Positions 46,671 to 58,600 of a stretch of DNA of 64,000 bases are shown piece after piece (position 1 is the first letter of the stretch; each line of letters starts with the position of its first letter). The stretch lies in NCBI RefSeq assembly GCF_964275005.1, contig NC_092696.1, positions 30,589,006 to 30,653,005 of the forward strand, given 5' to 3'. Origin of the DNA: Diadema setosum (lineage: Eukaryota; Echinodermata; Echinoidea; Diadematoida; Diadematidae). Made by a program: the position numbers and the translations under genes. Below the pieces are notes generated by a model. The model ran no database searches. It saw only the letters and a list, made by a program, of their open reading frames with translations, and was not told where the DNA came from.

Positions 46671-47300
46671 TTTACATTGTGTGTGTGTGTTTTTTTTTTT
46701 TTAAATATCACAGAATTTATCAAGTAAAAAAGAAAAATAGTGTTCACAGCGTGTTTTAATGCCAAAAAGTGACTATTACCAAAGAATATCAGATACTGCT
46801 GTTTTTCTTTAACGACAGTATTGTATAAATCATGCAATGTAGAGTGTCCCAGAAAAAAAGCGAAACAAAACGGAAACGAAACCACGTTTCCTTGAAACTT
46901 TTATCGATCGAAATCATACATTTTCTTTATAAGATACACATGAATGGAAACGTAAGCTTCTCTTTTTGATGTACAATTCAGTGCTCATAATTCCTAAAAA
47001 GACAGAATTAGAACAATGGTAAGTGGTGCTACCGAATTTTCAGTTTTACGCGCAAATGGTGACTAAAGCACGTTAAGTTGTTGAGTGAATTCTTTAGACT
47101 TTTGTCGCTATGGTTTCGAAAAACAAAGTTCCTAACCCATACATCCATATTTTTCCTTTCATCTCAATCTTTTTCTTCTGATTAAGTCTGCCTCCTTCAA
47201 TAGGCTGAAGATTCTTGCAGACTCTGCTTTTTACATTATGATATGTTAATTTTCATTTACAGATATTTACAAACACATAACAAATTCAAAGAAAATAATT
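46671..47300. other. Unassigned AT-rich DNA
   Basis: Poly-T tracts near 46664 and 46690. No gene seen. Confidence 0.5.
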
Positions 47301-47309
47301 AGCCACTGT

Positions 47310-48010
47310 GATCAACCGTTATTCAGTTACGGAATGATCCCACAGATGGCACTGAAAGAATTTCTGACGACAGGGAATTCCAGCTCCTTACAGTTCTTGG
47401 GAAGAACGAATGGCGATGCGATTCAGTTCTCGAGTATGGTACCTGATATGAATGTGGTTGCGTGGCTCTTGTCAACTGAGTAACCTGTTTGATACTATAG
47501 TCCTGTGCTAAAATGTGAGTAAGATTATTGTGTATTTTGTACATTATAATTATCATGTCATTTTCTCTGCGCTGTTCCAGAGTGGTCCAATCAAGTCCTT
47601 GCAGCATTTTGGTGACATTTGCGGTGTTATGGTAGCGATTCAAAGTGAATCTCGCAGCTCTTCTCTGGACCATTTCAATTTTGTGGATTAGGTTCTTGGA
47701 AAATGGGTCCCAAACTTTGGAAGCATACTCTGCTATTGGTCGAATCAACGTTTATTAAGCTGTGGCTTTAGCATCAGAAGATTTTATGCGAAAATTGCGT
47801 CTTAGAAATGCAAGGACGTTATTGGCTTTATTGACAGTATTATTGATGTGTTAGGTCCACTTCAAATCAGAAGTGATGGTTACACCCAAGTACTTCACGG
47901 ATTGAACAGATTCAAGAGGGGTGTTATTTAGATGATACACGTGTTGCACCTTTCTTCTTTTCCTGGATATTGTCAAAACCCTGCACTTGTCTGTGTTCAA
48001 AACCATCATC
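47310..48010 (-). mobile_element. LINE fragment, RT C-terminal part, third family
   Basis: On the minus strand: VLNTDKCRVLTISRKRR and VKYLGVTITSDLKW (about 47850-48005), then after a frameshift IRPIAEYASKVWDPFSKNLI, MVQRRAARFTLNRYHN and TLEQRRENDMIIIMYKIHN, ending RTVRSWNSL. The order D-K-C, YLGV, EYA.VWDP and KIE.VQRRAARF is typical of Jockey/CR1-group RTs. It differs clearly from families A and B. 5'-truncated. Confidence 0.75.
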
Positions 48011-48178
48011 CTTTTTTTCGCCGAGTCACCAATTTTGAGGCCTTATGCGTCAAATATGATTATCATCTATATGGGATGTTTATATAGCTGCACATTAAAA
48101 ACGCCTATTGTTGTCCGCTCATTTTTTTTTTTTACCTTTCGATAATTCGATAATTCGATAATTTTGATTTCTGATTGC

Positions 48179-48212
48179 CTAACTTCGCGAAGTTAGCAAT
48201 CGCGAAGTTAGG
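48179..48212. repeat. Perfect palindrome CTAACTTCGCGAAGTTAG plus half copies
   Basis: An 18-bp palindrome at 48179-48196, a half copy tcgcgaagttagg at 48200-48212 and another ttcgcgaagttc near 48243. A 9-bp direct repeat (ttcgataa) lies just upstream at 48139-48164. Confidence 0.7.
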
Positions 48213-48319
48213 TCCACCAGTTCACATTACAATTGTGCTAAGTTCGCGAAGTTCACCGTGACAACATTCGCAAAGATTAGGTCAGATCCTGCGCATACGC
48301 GATGACTTGCAAGTTGTAC

Positions 48320-49540
48320 GCGCTGCGCTGACAATTGATACATTTCAGCCCACTTGATGACTGAGATATTTATATCACAAATACGTCGCAATGCTTTGTA
48401 TTGTTGAAAGAGTTGGCCTGCTGATTTGTTTTCTTTTTTTTTATACCAGTTGCAAAGTTATTTAACTTTTGATATTTCCTTCTTGTTATAAATATATCTG
48501 TAATTGTTTTGTTAGTAATTTTTACAATGTTATTTTTAGGTCCATTTTTATTCACGTTATTGCAGTTAACTTCAGATTTAACTCAGAAGTACAAAGCACA
48601 CGGTAACAGCTCTGTTGCAACTCTGATTGAGTGTTTATTTTGAATTATTTGTTAACGATTTTCTGTTGGGTAGTATTTGCATTCAGTGTGAGGTGCTTTC
48701 TGGACCCATTGTATAGCGTTAGCAGGCACTTAGCACGCTATATAAATATAGGCCTTATAACTTACAATAATTTGCATCAAAGGGTTCGTGGTTGGTTGAG
48801 ACCTAATTTTAGCTTTCTAACATTTTTGGTGAGATGATTAGAAACCTCTTATGGAATATGGAACAGTGTGTAATTCTATGAGGAATTCAACGTTGTTGTT
48901 TTTTATGAAAATTGGTTTTGAAATGGCTGAGATATAAAAAAAAGTGCAATTCTAATAAAGTGTGGGACCAATACTTCATTACGATCGCTTTATTTTACTT
49001 TGCTTTTGGATGTTTCAGTCATTCCAAACCCGATTTTCATCAGATAATCTTTGAATTCCTTTTAAAATGGTATGCTCTGTAGGTGCCTACTATGTCATAA
49101 GCACTTTCTTGGTATCTCGCCAAAATTAAGTTAAAAGCCCAATTCTCATCTTCACCAACACTGCACCATCCCTTTAAATTTGCAAAAATGTGCACAATTG
49201 TGATGTTAGCCGTCATTTAGAATTTTTCGTTGGTGCTGTGGTAAACTGGGACATTCCTCTCTCATTTCTCTCTTATTTGTTCGAAGTTATGATAAAAACA
49301 TCACAGATTTTCTTATTATTCTGTTTAAATTTCAGGCGCCTTAATTATAATTTTCTCTGACGGACCATAATGGATATATATTGTGATGAAAGTCTTCATG
49401 TGTACATAATTCTAATATTGTCTTAGTCTATCAGTCTTTAGTTACTGTTTCTTTCATAATACCCCAACCAATGTCCCACTTATCTCAGGGGGTAGTCCAA
49501 ATCACGCCGTCCAGAAGTTTTTCTCTGTTTTTTTTTTGTG

Positions 49541-49579
<39 letters not shown>

Positions 49580-49640
49580 GAATCCAAACACGTAAGACAC
49601 TTGTAGGCCTAGCCTAGGGACATGGGGAATATGAACAACC
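48320..49640. other. Unassigned AT-rich DNA with a (TG)n tract
   Basis: No gene recognised. (TG)n at 49540-49577. The phrase gcactta...gctatataaatata near 48726 is a dispersed invertebrate motif. Confidence 0.5.
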
Positions 49641-49642
49641 TG

Positions 49643-50717
49643 TCATATTATGGCCATTATATCAGAAAATTCACGGGGCATCTCAGACCACATACCATGG
49701 GCAACCATCCCTGCGACATTCTTGGGATTTAATCTACAGTCCCTTGCATAATGTCCCGGTTTCTTACACACAAAACATGTTGGTGGGGATTGAGTGTTCC
49801 CTGGCTTTGGACAGTCTCTAGCGAGGTGACCTGGCCTACCACACAAAAAGCACTGTCGCTGGTTCTGCGTCTGAGGGGGAAACAGTGATCGCGCGTTAGC
49901 ATTTGTCTTACCTGGAGCCCTCTTCGTCTCTCCAGGTAGCATTCTAGGAGCGTTAGCTCGCGGAGCAGGGGAAGGCTTGAAGGTACCGCCCCTCGCCTCC
50001 AGATACTGTTCAGCAATAGAAGTAGCTTCATCTAGCGTGCATGGCTGCCGTTCTTTTACAAATAAAGCTAGTTCTCGTGGGCAGCCTTCTACAAATTGTC
50101 CCCGAAGGAGTATATCTTTCAGCCCATCAAACGTGAAGGCAGTCCCTGATAATTCAATCCATCTCTCTAAGTAACTTTCAGGGCGGGCAGCGTATTGATG
50201 CCCTGACTCACCATTTTCTGGTCTACAAGTGAGGAATTTTTGACGGAAAGACTGTGCGGTTAACTGGAATCGCTTTAATAGCGCGGCTTTGAGCACCTTA
50301 TAGTTGTCTGCATCTGCCGCCAACAATCGTGCATACACGTCCAGCGCACTACCAGTTAACAACGCGCTCAGATTTATAGCCCACTCTTCTTGGGGCCACT
50401 CTTGGCTCCGCGCATACCTTTCATAGCGATGTAAATATGCATCTAGATCGTCTTTCTCTGCGTGGAATGGTGGCAGCTTAGGGGTCCTAGCCTTCGGCCT
50501 GTTCACTTCCGGGGTGGAAGTGGATGCATTTGCGTTTTCTTGAGTTTCTACAATTTTCAACCTTAACTCGGCAGTTGCCTTTTTCAGCTCGTTTTATTTC
50601 TAATTGTTCTGCTTGCTCGTCTCTCGCTATGTCTTGTTGTTCTTTGACAAACGCTCTTAATTCAGATCCACTAAATCCTAATTTCTCACCAGTTTCCGCG
50701 AGCTTGGTTACATCCAT
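49643..50717 (-). pseudogene. Gag of Gmr1-like element 2
   Basis: An N-terminal charged helix region (AFVKEQQDIARDEQAEQLEI) is followed by a capsid-like part: DDLDAYLHRYERYARSQEW, NYKVLKAALLKRFQLTAQSF and ILLRGQFVEGCPRELALFVK. The last stretch matches the pattern of SCAN domains, which are thought to come from Gmr1-like gag. Two CCHC zinc knuckles end it: CFLCGRPGHLARDC and CFVCKKPGHYARDC. Gag would form the particle shell and bind the element RNA. Fossil, but with a long open stretch. Confidence 0.75.
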
Positions 50718-50865
50718 TTTGATACTTTATTTGTTGTTTTGTCCTGTTTTTTTTTTTCAAAGTGAAGCCAAGTTACTGTTCCCTCTACAAAAAAAAAAAA
50801 AAAAAAAACGACTCTCGGGTTCTATATCAAACTCATGCGACAGTAAATGGCATGCTACACTCTCT

Positions 50866-50881
50866 CCCGGACAAGCCCCCA
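50866..50881 (-). promoter_or_regulatory. Primer-binding site, tRNA-Pro type
   Basis: The minus strand reads TGGGGGCTTGTCCGGG, one base from the classic retroviral tRNA-Pro site. It lies 5 bp from the LTR start at 50887. Confidence 0.85.
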
Positions 50882-50886
50882 GTAAT

Positions 50887-52928
50887 TGTCACATGGGTTA
50901 AACCAGAGTCGGATATAATCACACATGTCACTTACTGATCTAGTATCTCAACCAATCTGTAGTGTTTATTCGGACACAACGACCCTCTGGACTTCACAAC
51001 TTCAAAATATCGTTACCTTGTATCTCATCAACTGAGTTGCACATTCGTGTACACGAATTTCGATTCTCAAATCCATACACAAGTACCTTATGGGATATCT
51101 CAGGTTCCTGATATGAACCTGCTGTGATATCTTCACATCAATAACCACTCCGTCGCCCTTACTACTGTTACAACTGTTGCAGTACGTTGTTACACCATTT
51201 CTGCAACTCACCTTTCACTTAGGGCGAGTATGGGACCTAGCTAACTAACATGGGCTAGTATACTCATGTTTAACACGATTCGATAACACTTGCAACACTT
51301 CCTCAAAAAAAGGGGGTAGAAATTATAATTGTAACTATACACACGGGTAATCGTTACTCCATTAACATCTATATACCACCCCCACTTATATGGTCCTAGT
51401 GGTACACATGAAGCGACTAAATATCCTCCTACTGATATATCATTAAGTGTTTAACTTCTAAGTTATCTATGTTATCGAACAACAACAAAAAATATATATT
51501 CACTCAACCTCCAAATGCTACGAAAAGAGCATCACAATGGAGCATCAAATGCTCGAGCTCACTATACACGGTTCCTCAAACAAACTTCCAGGTACATCAC
51601 TCACAATTCGCCATAGGAAGGCGTGTACGTGCAGGGGACATAAACTCAAGAAGCTCTTGCTGAGCTAATAATCATTCGGGCTTCTTATCCCTTTATCTTG
51701 TCAGTCATGCACACACACAAAAAAAGAACACCTCACGGTCGCACCATATGATGAAAAAAAAATATTGTTGTCGTGTATCATAGGCACTAATGAATATCTC
51801 ACTCCTCTCCAAATTTCAACGTGATGAGCCAACTCAAATATAATCGGGTGTATAACATCGCCAAGTAACTTGTTTGGCCACTGTTCCTAGTAGTGGTGTA
51901 CCGTACATGAAATATCCAGTGTCCAATTGTCAGTGTACATCACCAATGTTGCTGGACGTGAAAAAGCATACAGAAGTGTCGACAGGCGGATTGAAGAGCG
52001 TAGTTTTGCCAACGTTCAGCACATCCAGTGAACTGGTTTTCCACCGGCCGGTTTCGTAGTTGACAGCAGCCTTCACCGCATCTTGAATGGCATTGCCGAC
52101 TTTGGGGCGAAGTCCCGAAACCCAGTTGCCATCTAAATTATCAAAGCAGTATTACGAAACCTTACATACTACGGGGAGCTGACTTTTTTTGTGTACATAA
52201 ATCTCGATGCTTAAATACTCAATTTCGTATAATATCACGATGTAACATGTACTCTAAACAGTACACATCAATGTATCAGTCTTATTCATACCTAACTTCA
52301 ATAATATCATGTTGTTATAACTCTGTTTCCACCATCACGTTATTCACGTTATTCAATCTCACACGGCATACATGACAAATAATGCGTTTCAAGTCACATC
52401 ATTATTGTTCCTGTATAAAAAAAAACAAAGAAATACACAAATAACCGAGAGTACTTACTGCTGGTTGTATGGATAGTATTCTTCTCCGTGGAGAGGAAAA
52501 AGAACCCTGGCTTCAAGTGGTCCAAACTGGCTTAAAAGGATTAATAACTGGCGAGGTTCTGCTACGACTCCTCCTTCGACCACATCCCAGCTCAGTCTGT
52601 CACACACTTAAAATATTCTTACCCTATCATGTACAAAACTACACAATGTACTACATAGAAACCCTGGACGGCTCGCCCGCGGAACCTGGCACCGGTGGAA
52701 ATTCCATCCTTTTGTCGCATCGGTTTTGTCTCATCGCATTCCCCACACAGCTGTCTGCAGTGGGTTATAGAAAACACACTCGTCATTTTGTTACAACACA
52801 AATCGTGCTTCATCACATTTCAACGCACTTATACTACACCAGCAATGGCAACTGTTCCTACTCTATTCACTGGTATATATTCTAATAAAATAGAAACAAA
52901 AAAAAACAAATACATTTCTCCTGTGACA
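50887..52928 (-). repeat. Putative LTR of element 2
   Basis: Begins TGTCACATGGG beside the primer site. The proposed far end TGTGACA is the exact complement of the first seven bases, and host-like tandem repeat DNA begins right after it. No second LTR is present for comparison, so the length is inferred. Confidence 0.5.
51930..52132 (-). CDS. Exon-like coding segment within the LTR block
   Basis: After an acceptor (gataatttAG) the minus strand encodes NWVSGLRPKVGNAIQDAVKA, AVNYETGRWKTSSLDVLNVG and DTSVCFFTSSNIGDVH* (stop 51930-51932). G/C-rich third positions over 65 codons look like real coding DNA and contrast with the AT-rich flank. A possible upstream exon at 52459-52530 with a consensus donor (gca|GTAAGT) fits in phase (KPGFFFLSTEKNTIH). 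No family recognised. It may be a captured host sequence or a neighbouring host gene. Confidence 0.35.
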
Positions 52929-52930
52929 CT

Positions 52931-53280
52931 CAGCTACAACATATCATAATCTGGGAGAAATTCACCGAAGCACAAGTGAGCTAGTACTCGAAAAAGATAG
53001 TCATGTCAATTCTTATTTCCAGAAAAACTGCACTCCCAAACAGATAACACGTAAACTGGTCAAATTTGACAAGATTACTTTCAATCCATTTTTACGAGGT
53101 GATGCTGTCATCCGATCAAAATGTTGCTATTAAAAATTATGAAAAAAAATAATAAGCTACAACATAATGACATCTGGGTTAAACTCGGCAAAGGATAAGT
53201 GAGATACCCTCGAATAAACTTGAAATTTGATGACGTTATATTGAAAATTTACTTTTTTATTTCATTAAGAAATTTGATGT
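52931..53280 (+). repeat. Two diverged tandem units of about 220 bp
   Basis: agctacaacata(t/a)... and (a/g)aagtgag(c/a)ta phrases recur at 52932 and 53155. Confidence 0.4.
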
Positions 53281-53840
53281 CATTTAATCATTTTTCCAGC
53301 ATCGCCAACCCATGAAATGACATGTACAACTCATCAGCTTTCAGAATATGTAAAGACGAGTCCTGACGAGTAAAATCGGATTTAAAATTGGCGGTTTTTT
53401 GGCATAGTTGCACTGTATATCGCAATTGACGCGCGCGCGGAATTTGAAGTTTGACGGGCACGTATGACGTCATATTGAGTCGGATTGACTTGAAACTTAA
53501 CAGAAATATTTCTTGACATTTCAGACGTCCGATCAAAGTGAAAAATTGGGAAATTTCTATTGCATATGGCCTGTGCGTGCGTATATGCGCGCGCGTACGC
53601 GTCCGTCCATTTTTTTTCAATTTTTCAAAAAATGCTCCAAATGGTCTGAAACGTGTGCAAAAAAAAAAATGAGCTCGATTGGAGCATGTACATATTTCAA
53701 CGCGCGCGTAAGCGAACGTTTTAAGGGTATAGATGAATTTTGAGAATATGCATGCCGTCAATCCCTCGTTTGAGGCGAGACCCCAACTTCCACCTAAGAA
53801 AGTGGGGTGCTATACCGCTTTCAAGATTTTTCGTTTGGGA
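53281..53840. repeat. Dispersed repeat into which element 3 inserted
   Basis: Contains (gcgcgc)-rich text with tatgcgcgcgcgtacgcgtc (53583) and fcaacgcgcgcgtaagcg-like text at 53698. A long minus-strand frame here is low complexity and Cys/Arg-rich without family. The text continues after element 3 at 59752 (ttgggagtcgaag). Confidence 0.35.
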
Positions 53841-53844
53841 GTTG
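53841..53844 (+). repeat. 4-bp target duplication of element 3, left
   Basis: GTTG, also present at 59748-59751. Confidence 0.65.
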
Positions 53845-54990
53845 TGTTACGACCAAAATCACTCTGAGAATGATCGCTCAAAAGAAACAATCAACTGATG
53901 TTCAGGCGGTTTATTAACAGTGATATTGTGGGTACAGACTGATAATCGGCGTCATATCAGTACAACAATGATCAATAGAAACAATTACAAATCGGTAATG
54001 GAATCACTTACATGCATCCAAACTATCACAAAGTCACTACAGTTCCCTGGTAGTGTCCAGATACGATGTTCGATGCACAAATGAATGATCCGCGATGCAC
54101 CGATGAATGATTCCTGGGACGTAAATCCAGAGGCACAGGTTACAATAGTCCGCGTTATAAATCCAGGGTATATGTCCACAATAGATCCACGGTATAATGT
54201 TTACAGTGAAATGTGCAGATCCAACGACCACATCCAGTCGATGCGTTGAATGATGATTCACTTTATATTGTCAAGCTAGGAATCCAGCCCGTTACAGCTT
54301 TGCCGTAGCAATGTCCATTGACATAAGAATGGAGTCTATCTCCAATGAGGGCACATAAATTCTCTGCATGCAAAATGTCTCCCAGGCCTTATCTCCACAA
54401 ACATAATAGGTCAACAGGTAACACAGGACTGACTATAACAAGTCGCTTCAGAGCCAGAAGTGACGTAACTCTCAGAGCAGAGATGTTGGGTACTCTGCCT
54501 ACTGCAGAATTTCTCTGGCTTATATACTATCCATTCACCCACTTCTAGCATTTTCTGTAACTCTCTCCAACCTGGGGCCACATACCTGAACATACTAGCA
54601 AGTCCTAGTTCCAGGAAACCTGGATGACTCACTGCCTAACTATGTACAAAACATCATTACCAAGAATAACTACCAATCACATTGGGCTACAGGGACAGTG
54701 CCTCACTCAGCCAAACATGTAAGCACTTCCCAGAACATTCTGGAATGGGTGAAATCATTCTAGATTGAGTGAGCTATACTGTATTTCCTGTTACATGCAT
54801 GTACTGTATAGCTACATTGTATACCACCTAGCAAATTCTCCACTGATCTGGTCAGCCTGTATGTACTGTATCTATACCACATAGAATGTTCTCCATTAAT
54901 CTGGTCAACCTGTGCACATACACATTAAAAAAAAACATGCATACAGTACATCATACATGTACACAACTACTAGAGTGTACATTTGTGACA
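53845..54990 (-). repeat. LTR of element 3, 3' copy
   Basis: TGTTACGACC ... TTTGTGACA, 1146 bp, about 98% identical by eye to 58601-59747. A short purine-rich stretch on the element strand lies just inside it (54991-55000). Confidence 0.9.
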
Positions 54991-55000
54991 CCATCCCTCA

Positions 55001-55321
55001 TGGGAAAAAGAAAGCCTTGCCGTAGCAAGGGTTTCTTTTACCTTCACAATTTCTCATTATTATCTACAATGAATGTGAGGTAAAATCCAAGTCAAGCCGG
55101 GATAATCACATACTATCACATACCTTTTGAATAGCTGCATTAATTCCATGTTCTCTTTTCATGGATACCATTTACAGTGATATTGCTTGGATTCTCGGAG
55201 CTTATACAATCATGTCAAATTCTTTTGCATACATTAATGAATATGATAAACACATACACTGTAAGTGATATATGCCGGTGAAAAATTTTCACCCTTAAAT
55301 TCTTACTGTGCTATCCACTAT
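55001..55321 (-). other. Short noncoding stretch between integrase and LTR of element 3
   Basis: About 320 bp with no recognised coding part. In a complete Gmr1-like element the RT and RNase H parts would lie on this side of integrase. Confidence 0.5.
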
Positions 55322-56380
55322 CTATGTCACACCAACTGACTTTCTGTCATAGCACTCTTTCAACATATTGACATAAAACATCCTTTGATCTTTGCATCTG
55401 TCTGGCGTACTGATCACATAGTTCACATCGTTGAGTTTCTGTTCGACACAGTATGGGCCACTGAACTTGGCTTTCAGTGGTTCACCTTGTATGGGCAGCA
55501 GGAGAAGAACTTTGTCACCTGGGTTGAAAGGTCGGGCTTTGGCATTTTTGTCTGCCTTTCTCTTCGTAGAGTCTTGTGACACTTTCAAGTGTTCCCTAGC
55601 TACCTCACAAGCCATTGAAAGCCTTTCACGAAACTTTGACACGTAGTCAAGTAGGAGGACCTCATCATCCTCAGTCATGAATTTCTCTTTGATGAGCTTC
55701 AGTGGGCCCCTAACTTCATGACCGTACACCAACTCAAATGGGCTGAAACCCGTCGACTCATTTGGGGAGTCCCTCGTTGCAAATAGCAGGAAAGGGATGC
55801 CCTTATCCCAATCCTCGGGATACTCCTCACAACATGCCCTAATTGTTGTCTTTAGGGTTTGGTGGTAGCGCTCCAACGCACCTTGGGACTGCTGACGACT
55901 TCAGCTGCTTCACACCCAAACGATACATCACCTCTTGAAATATGCCTGACATGAAATTTGACCCTTGGTCAGACTGCACTTCCTTGGGCAACCCATACCT
56001 AGTGAAAAACTGCACTAGAGCATCTACCACAGTCTTAGCAGTGATGTTTCTCAATGGGATAGCCTCTGGAAACCGTGTAGACATATTCATGATTGTCAAG
56101 AGGTACTTGTGACCTGACCGTCCTAGTCCTAGGCAAAGGTCCAACACAGTCAACTAGAACTCCACTGAATGGTTCTTCAAACGCAGGTATCGGAATCAAT
56201 GGTGCCGGCTTCACTGAATGCTGTAGTTTACCAGCCACCTGACATGTGTGACAAGTCTTGCAAAACTCAGCCACATCCACATTCAACCCTGGCCAATAGA
56301 AATGCCTCATGATCCGATCCTTTGTCTTTCTGACGCCTAAATGGCCGCCAACAGGTAACTCGTGAGCAATCCTCAAGATC
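55322..56380 (-). pseudogene. Integrase of Gmr1-like element 3
   Basis: Zinc-binding part HELPVGGHLGVRKTKDRIM and FCKTCHTCQVAGK. The DDE core has YLLTIMNMSTRFPEAIPLRN, EVQSDQGSNFMSGIF and ACCEEYPEDWDKGIPFLLFA. A C-terminal GPY/F-type segment follows (KAKFSGPYCVEQKLNDVNYV). It would insert the DNA copy into the host genome. Fossil. It shares the layout of element 1 but is much better kept. Confidence 0.8.
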
Positions 56381-57225
56381 TCACCGCGGTAACTAGGAGG
56401 GACAACAACTTGACGGACCAACGTCCAATCCTCATCAGCTGGCCTATGGGGAGGTCTCCACTTCCTCATCAAAATGCCATCTTTGACATAATAGCACTCA
56501 GGGACCTTTTCAGCCTCAGCCTCAGAACACGCCGTCTGAGACAAGCCTTTCAACTCAGAGTCTGCCTGCTGTGCTTCAACCAAGGAAGACTTGCTAAACA
56601 GCCTATCACTGTTAGCCTCGGAGCCTAATACAGCAACCTCATCATTCAAATCCTTGAAAAAGGTTTCTGCCAACCAAACACCGGAATTCTCCTCCACGTC
56701 AACAGAATCCGCATCATCTTGAACAGCTCTACGAGCCTGAGACCTAGTCACAACACAATCTGGGAAAATCCCAGGAAACTCCTCCTGCAACTGCTCAGTT
56801 TCAGCAACCACCACTGGTTTATCCGAAACAACTGGAGACGCAACCACCTTGTCCCCAGCCAAGTCATTCCCCAACAGGAAGTCAATGCCTGCCATGGGCA
56901 ACTCAGGAACAACTCCAACAGTAACAGGACCAGAAACTAGGTCACACTTCAAATCCACTCTATACAGTGGCACTGACATAATATGCCATCAGCAGTCTGA
57001 ATCAAGACTTTTGCATTCACTGCACTATCTGGTGGAAAAGTCATACCACCATCCACCATCAATGACTGAGAGGCCCCCGTATCCCGCAGGATGACCACTG
57101 GCTTACCTGCCTCACCAGAAGTACATGGGGTCACCTTACCATCAAACAAAAAGCTACGATAGCTCTCATTCACCTGCTTCATCCTATCTTTGAATTTGGG
57201 AGATTGACTTTCAATGGCCTATGTT
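56381..57225 (-). pseudogene. Protease part and linker of Gmr1-like element 3
   Basis: The stretch KPVVILRDTGASQSLMVDGG contains the D-T-G-A retropepsin active site. It is followed by MAGIDFLLGNDLAGDKVV, the second conserved element of clan AA proteases, and an acidic linker running into the integrase zinc finger. No RT signature is seen. Confidence 0.75.
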
Positions 57226-58479
57226 TCACTGAACGGGGCACTGTTTTCGGGTAGGACACTTTTTGACATGACAAATCCCAAGTCCTACTTTGTTTTTGTT
57301 TTGCAACTTCCAACACTGTGACTTTACGTGCCCTGTCTTGTTATAGTGAAAACATTTGATGACATTTGCACTTGTACTGGACCCTTTGTCAGATTGAGGC
57401 TTTGGTGCCGATGAAGTTTCAGAACTCGTGCCTTTTTCAGGACCAGCATTCTTTGGATTGCTCGACTGATTTCTGTCTCGCTTGTTTCCAGAGAAATTCC
57501 TGAAAGGTGGTCTGTTGTCATTTCTGTGGGTCAGCTCATACTCATCAGCCATCAAGGCTGCTTTATGCAAACTTTTCACTTTGTGAACATCCAAATGCGA
57601 CCTCACACTGAAAGCAACACTCTTTTTGAATTCTTCCAAGAGAACAACCTCACGTAGGTTATCAAAGTCCTGATCCACTTTCAGGGATCTGCACCACCTA
57701 TCAAACATCATTTCTTTTTCACGAGCAAACTCAACATGTGTCTGGCCTGGTCTGCGGTACGAATTTCTGAACTTGTGTCTGTACGCCTCTGGCACCAACT
57801 CATAAGCATTCAACACTGCTTTCTTGACTGTAGCATAGTCGCGTGATTGCTCTTTTGAGAGAGATGAGTACACATCGGCTGCTTTGCCGACAAACACACT
57901 TTGAAGAAGCATGGGCCAAAATTCCTGTGGCCAGTTCAAACTGTCAGCCACCTTCTCAAATGACACAAAATATGCATCGACTCTGTTTTCTTCAAACTTT
58001 GGCACCAATCGAATATTCTTGGCCAAATCAAATTCAGGCGGAGCCCTTTCACGATTTCCAACTGTCTGTGCATGAGTCAATTCCATCTCACGCAATTTTA
58101 TTTGCTGCTCCATTTCGAATTTCCTCATTTCCATTTCTCTGTGTTCTCTTTCCCTCTCTCTTTCTCTTTGATTTTCCCTTTCCTTCATTTCCATTTCTTT
58201 TTCCTTCAGTTGCAATTTAGCAAGCTCAAGCCGTGTTTGATCAGACATTTGAGCTTGATCTGAAGTGTGAATTTCTTCTTTGAGCTCCATGTGACCAGCT
58301 ACTAAGTCAAGAATATCTGCCTTTCTTACACCTTGTGGAACATCAACATTCAAATGCTGTGCAATAGCAGTCAAATCACATTTGCGTAACCTTTGCAAAT
58401 CTTTGAGGGACAAATCTCTCCTCTGAACAAATGCCTGAACATCCATTGTACTGATTGACATTGTCACAATGTGTAACAC
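57226..58479 (-). CDS. Gag of Gmr1-like element 3
   Basis: A 417-codon frame. The N-terminal part (VQAFVQRRDLSLKDLQRLRK) is followed by an E/R/K coiled coil of about 60 residues (EMEMKERENQREREREREHR). The capsid-like core has VDAYFVSFEKVADSLNWPQE, FWPMLLQSVFVGKAADVYSS and LLEEFKKSVAFSVRSHLDVH, the last matching the SCAN-like fold of Gmr1 gag. A single zinc-knuckle-like CFHYNKTGHVKSQC ends it. It would form particles and package element RNA. Fossil element, but this frame is long and open. Confidence 0.8.
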   Translation of the reverse strand: MLHIVTMSISTMDVQAFVQRRDLSLKDLQRLRKCDLTAIAQHLNVDVPQGVRKADILDLVAGHMELKEEIHTSDQAQMSDQTRLELAKLQLKEKEMEMKERENQREREREREHREMEMRKFEMEQQIKLREMELTHAQTVGNRERAPPEFDLAKNIRLVPKFEENRVDAYFVSFEKVADSLNWPQEFWPMLLQSVFVGKAADVYSSLSKEQSRDYATVKKAVLNAYELVPEAYRHKFRNSYRRPGQTHVEFAREKEMMFDRWCRSLKVDQDFDNLREVVLLEEFKKSVAFSVRSHLDVHKVKSLHKAALMADEYELTHRNDNRPPFRNFSGNKRDRNQSSNPKNAGPEKGTSSETSSAPKPQSDKGSSTSANVIKCFHYNKTGHVKSQCWKLQNKNKVGLGICHVKKCPTRKQCPVQ

Positions 58480-58578
58480 ACAATATACAATTGAACAATC
58501 AACTCAACTGGTATTATGTCTGTACCAATATTCTGGATTCCGGAACGTTACAAATTCTAAGTTTAGGCTTAAATCCAC

Positions 58579-58596
58579 TTCCCGGACAAGCCCCCA
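58579..58596 (-). promoter_or_regulatory. Primer-binding site of element 3, tRNA-Pro type
   Basis: The minus strand reads TGGGGGCTTGTCCGGGAA, near-identical to the retroviral tRNA-Pro site, 4 bp from the LTR. Confidence 0.9.
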
Positions 58597-58600
58597 ATTT

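Larger units (their letters stand above)
49643..52928 (-). mobile_element. Gmr1-like LTR element 2: gag half and one LTR
   Basis: In element order from the right: an LTR of about 2.04 kb with inverted ends TGTCACA (50887) and TGTGACA (52922-52928), a tRNA-Pro primer site, and gag. No protease, integrase or RT part is seen to the left, so the element is incomplete. Gag is the best kept part. Family assignment rests on the SCAN-like gag core shared with elements 1 and 3 and the same primer type as element 3. Confidence 0.7.

Noticed and set aside
53288-53761. 157-codon minus-strand frame
   Set aside because: It lies over a GC-alternating dispersed repeat (gcgcgcgtacgcg). The peptide has no recognisable domain.
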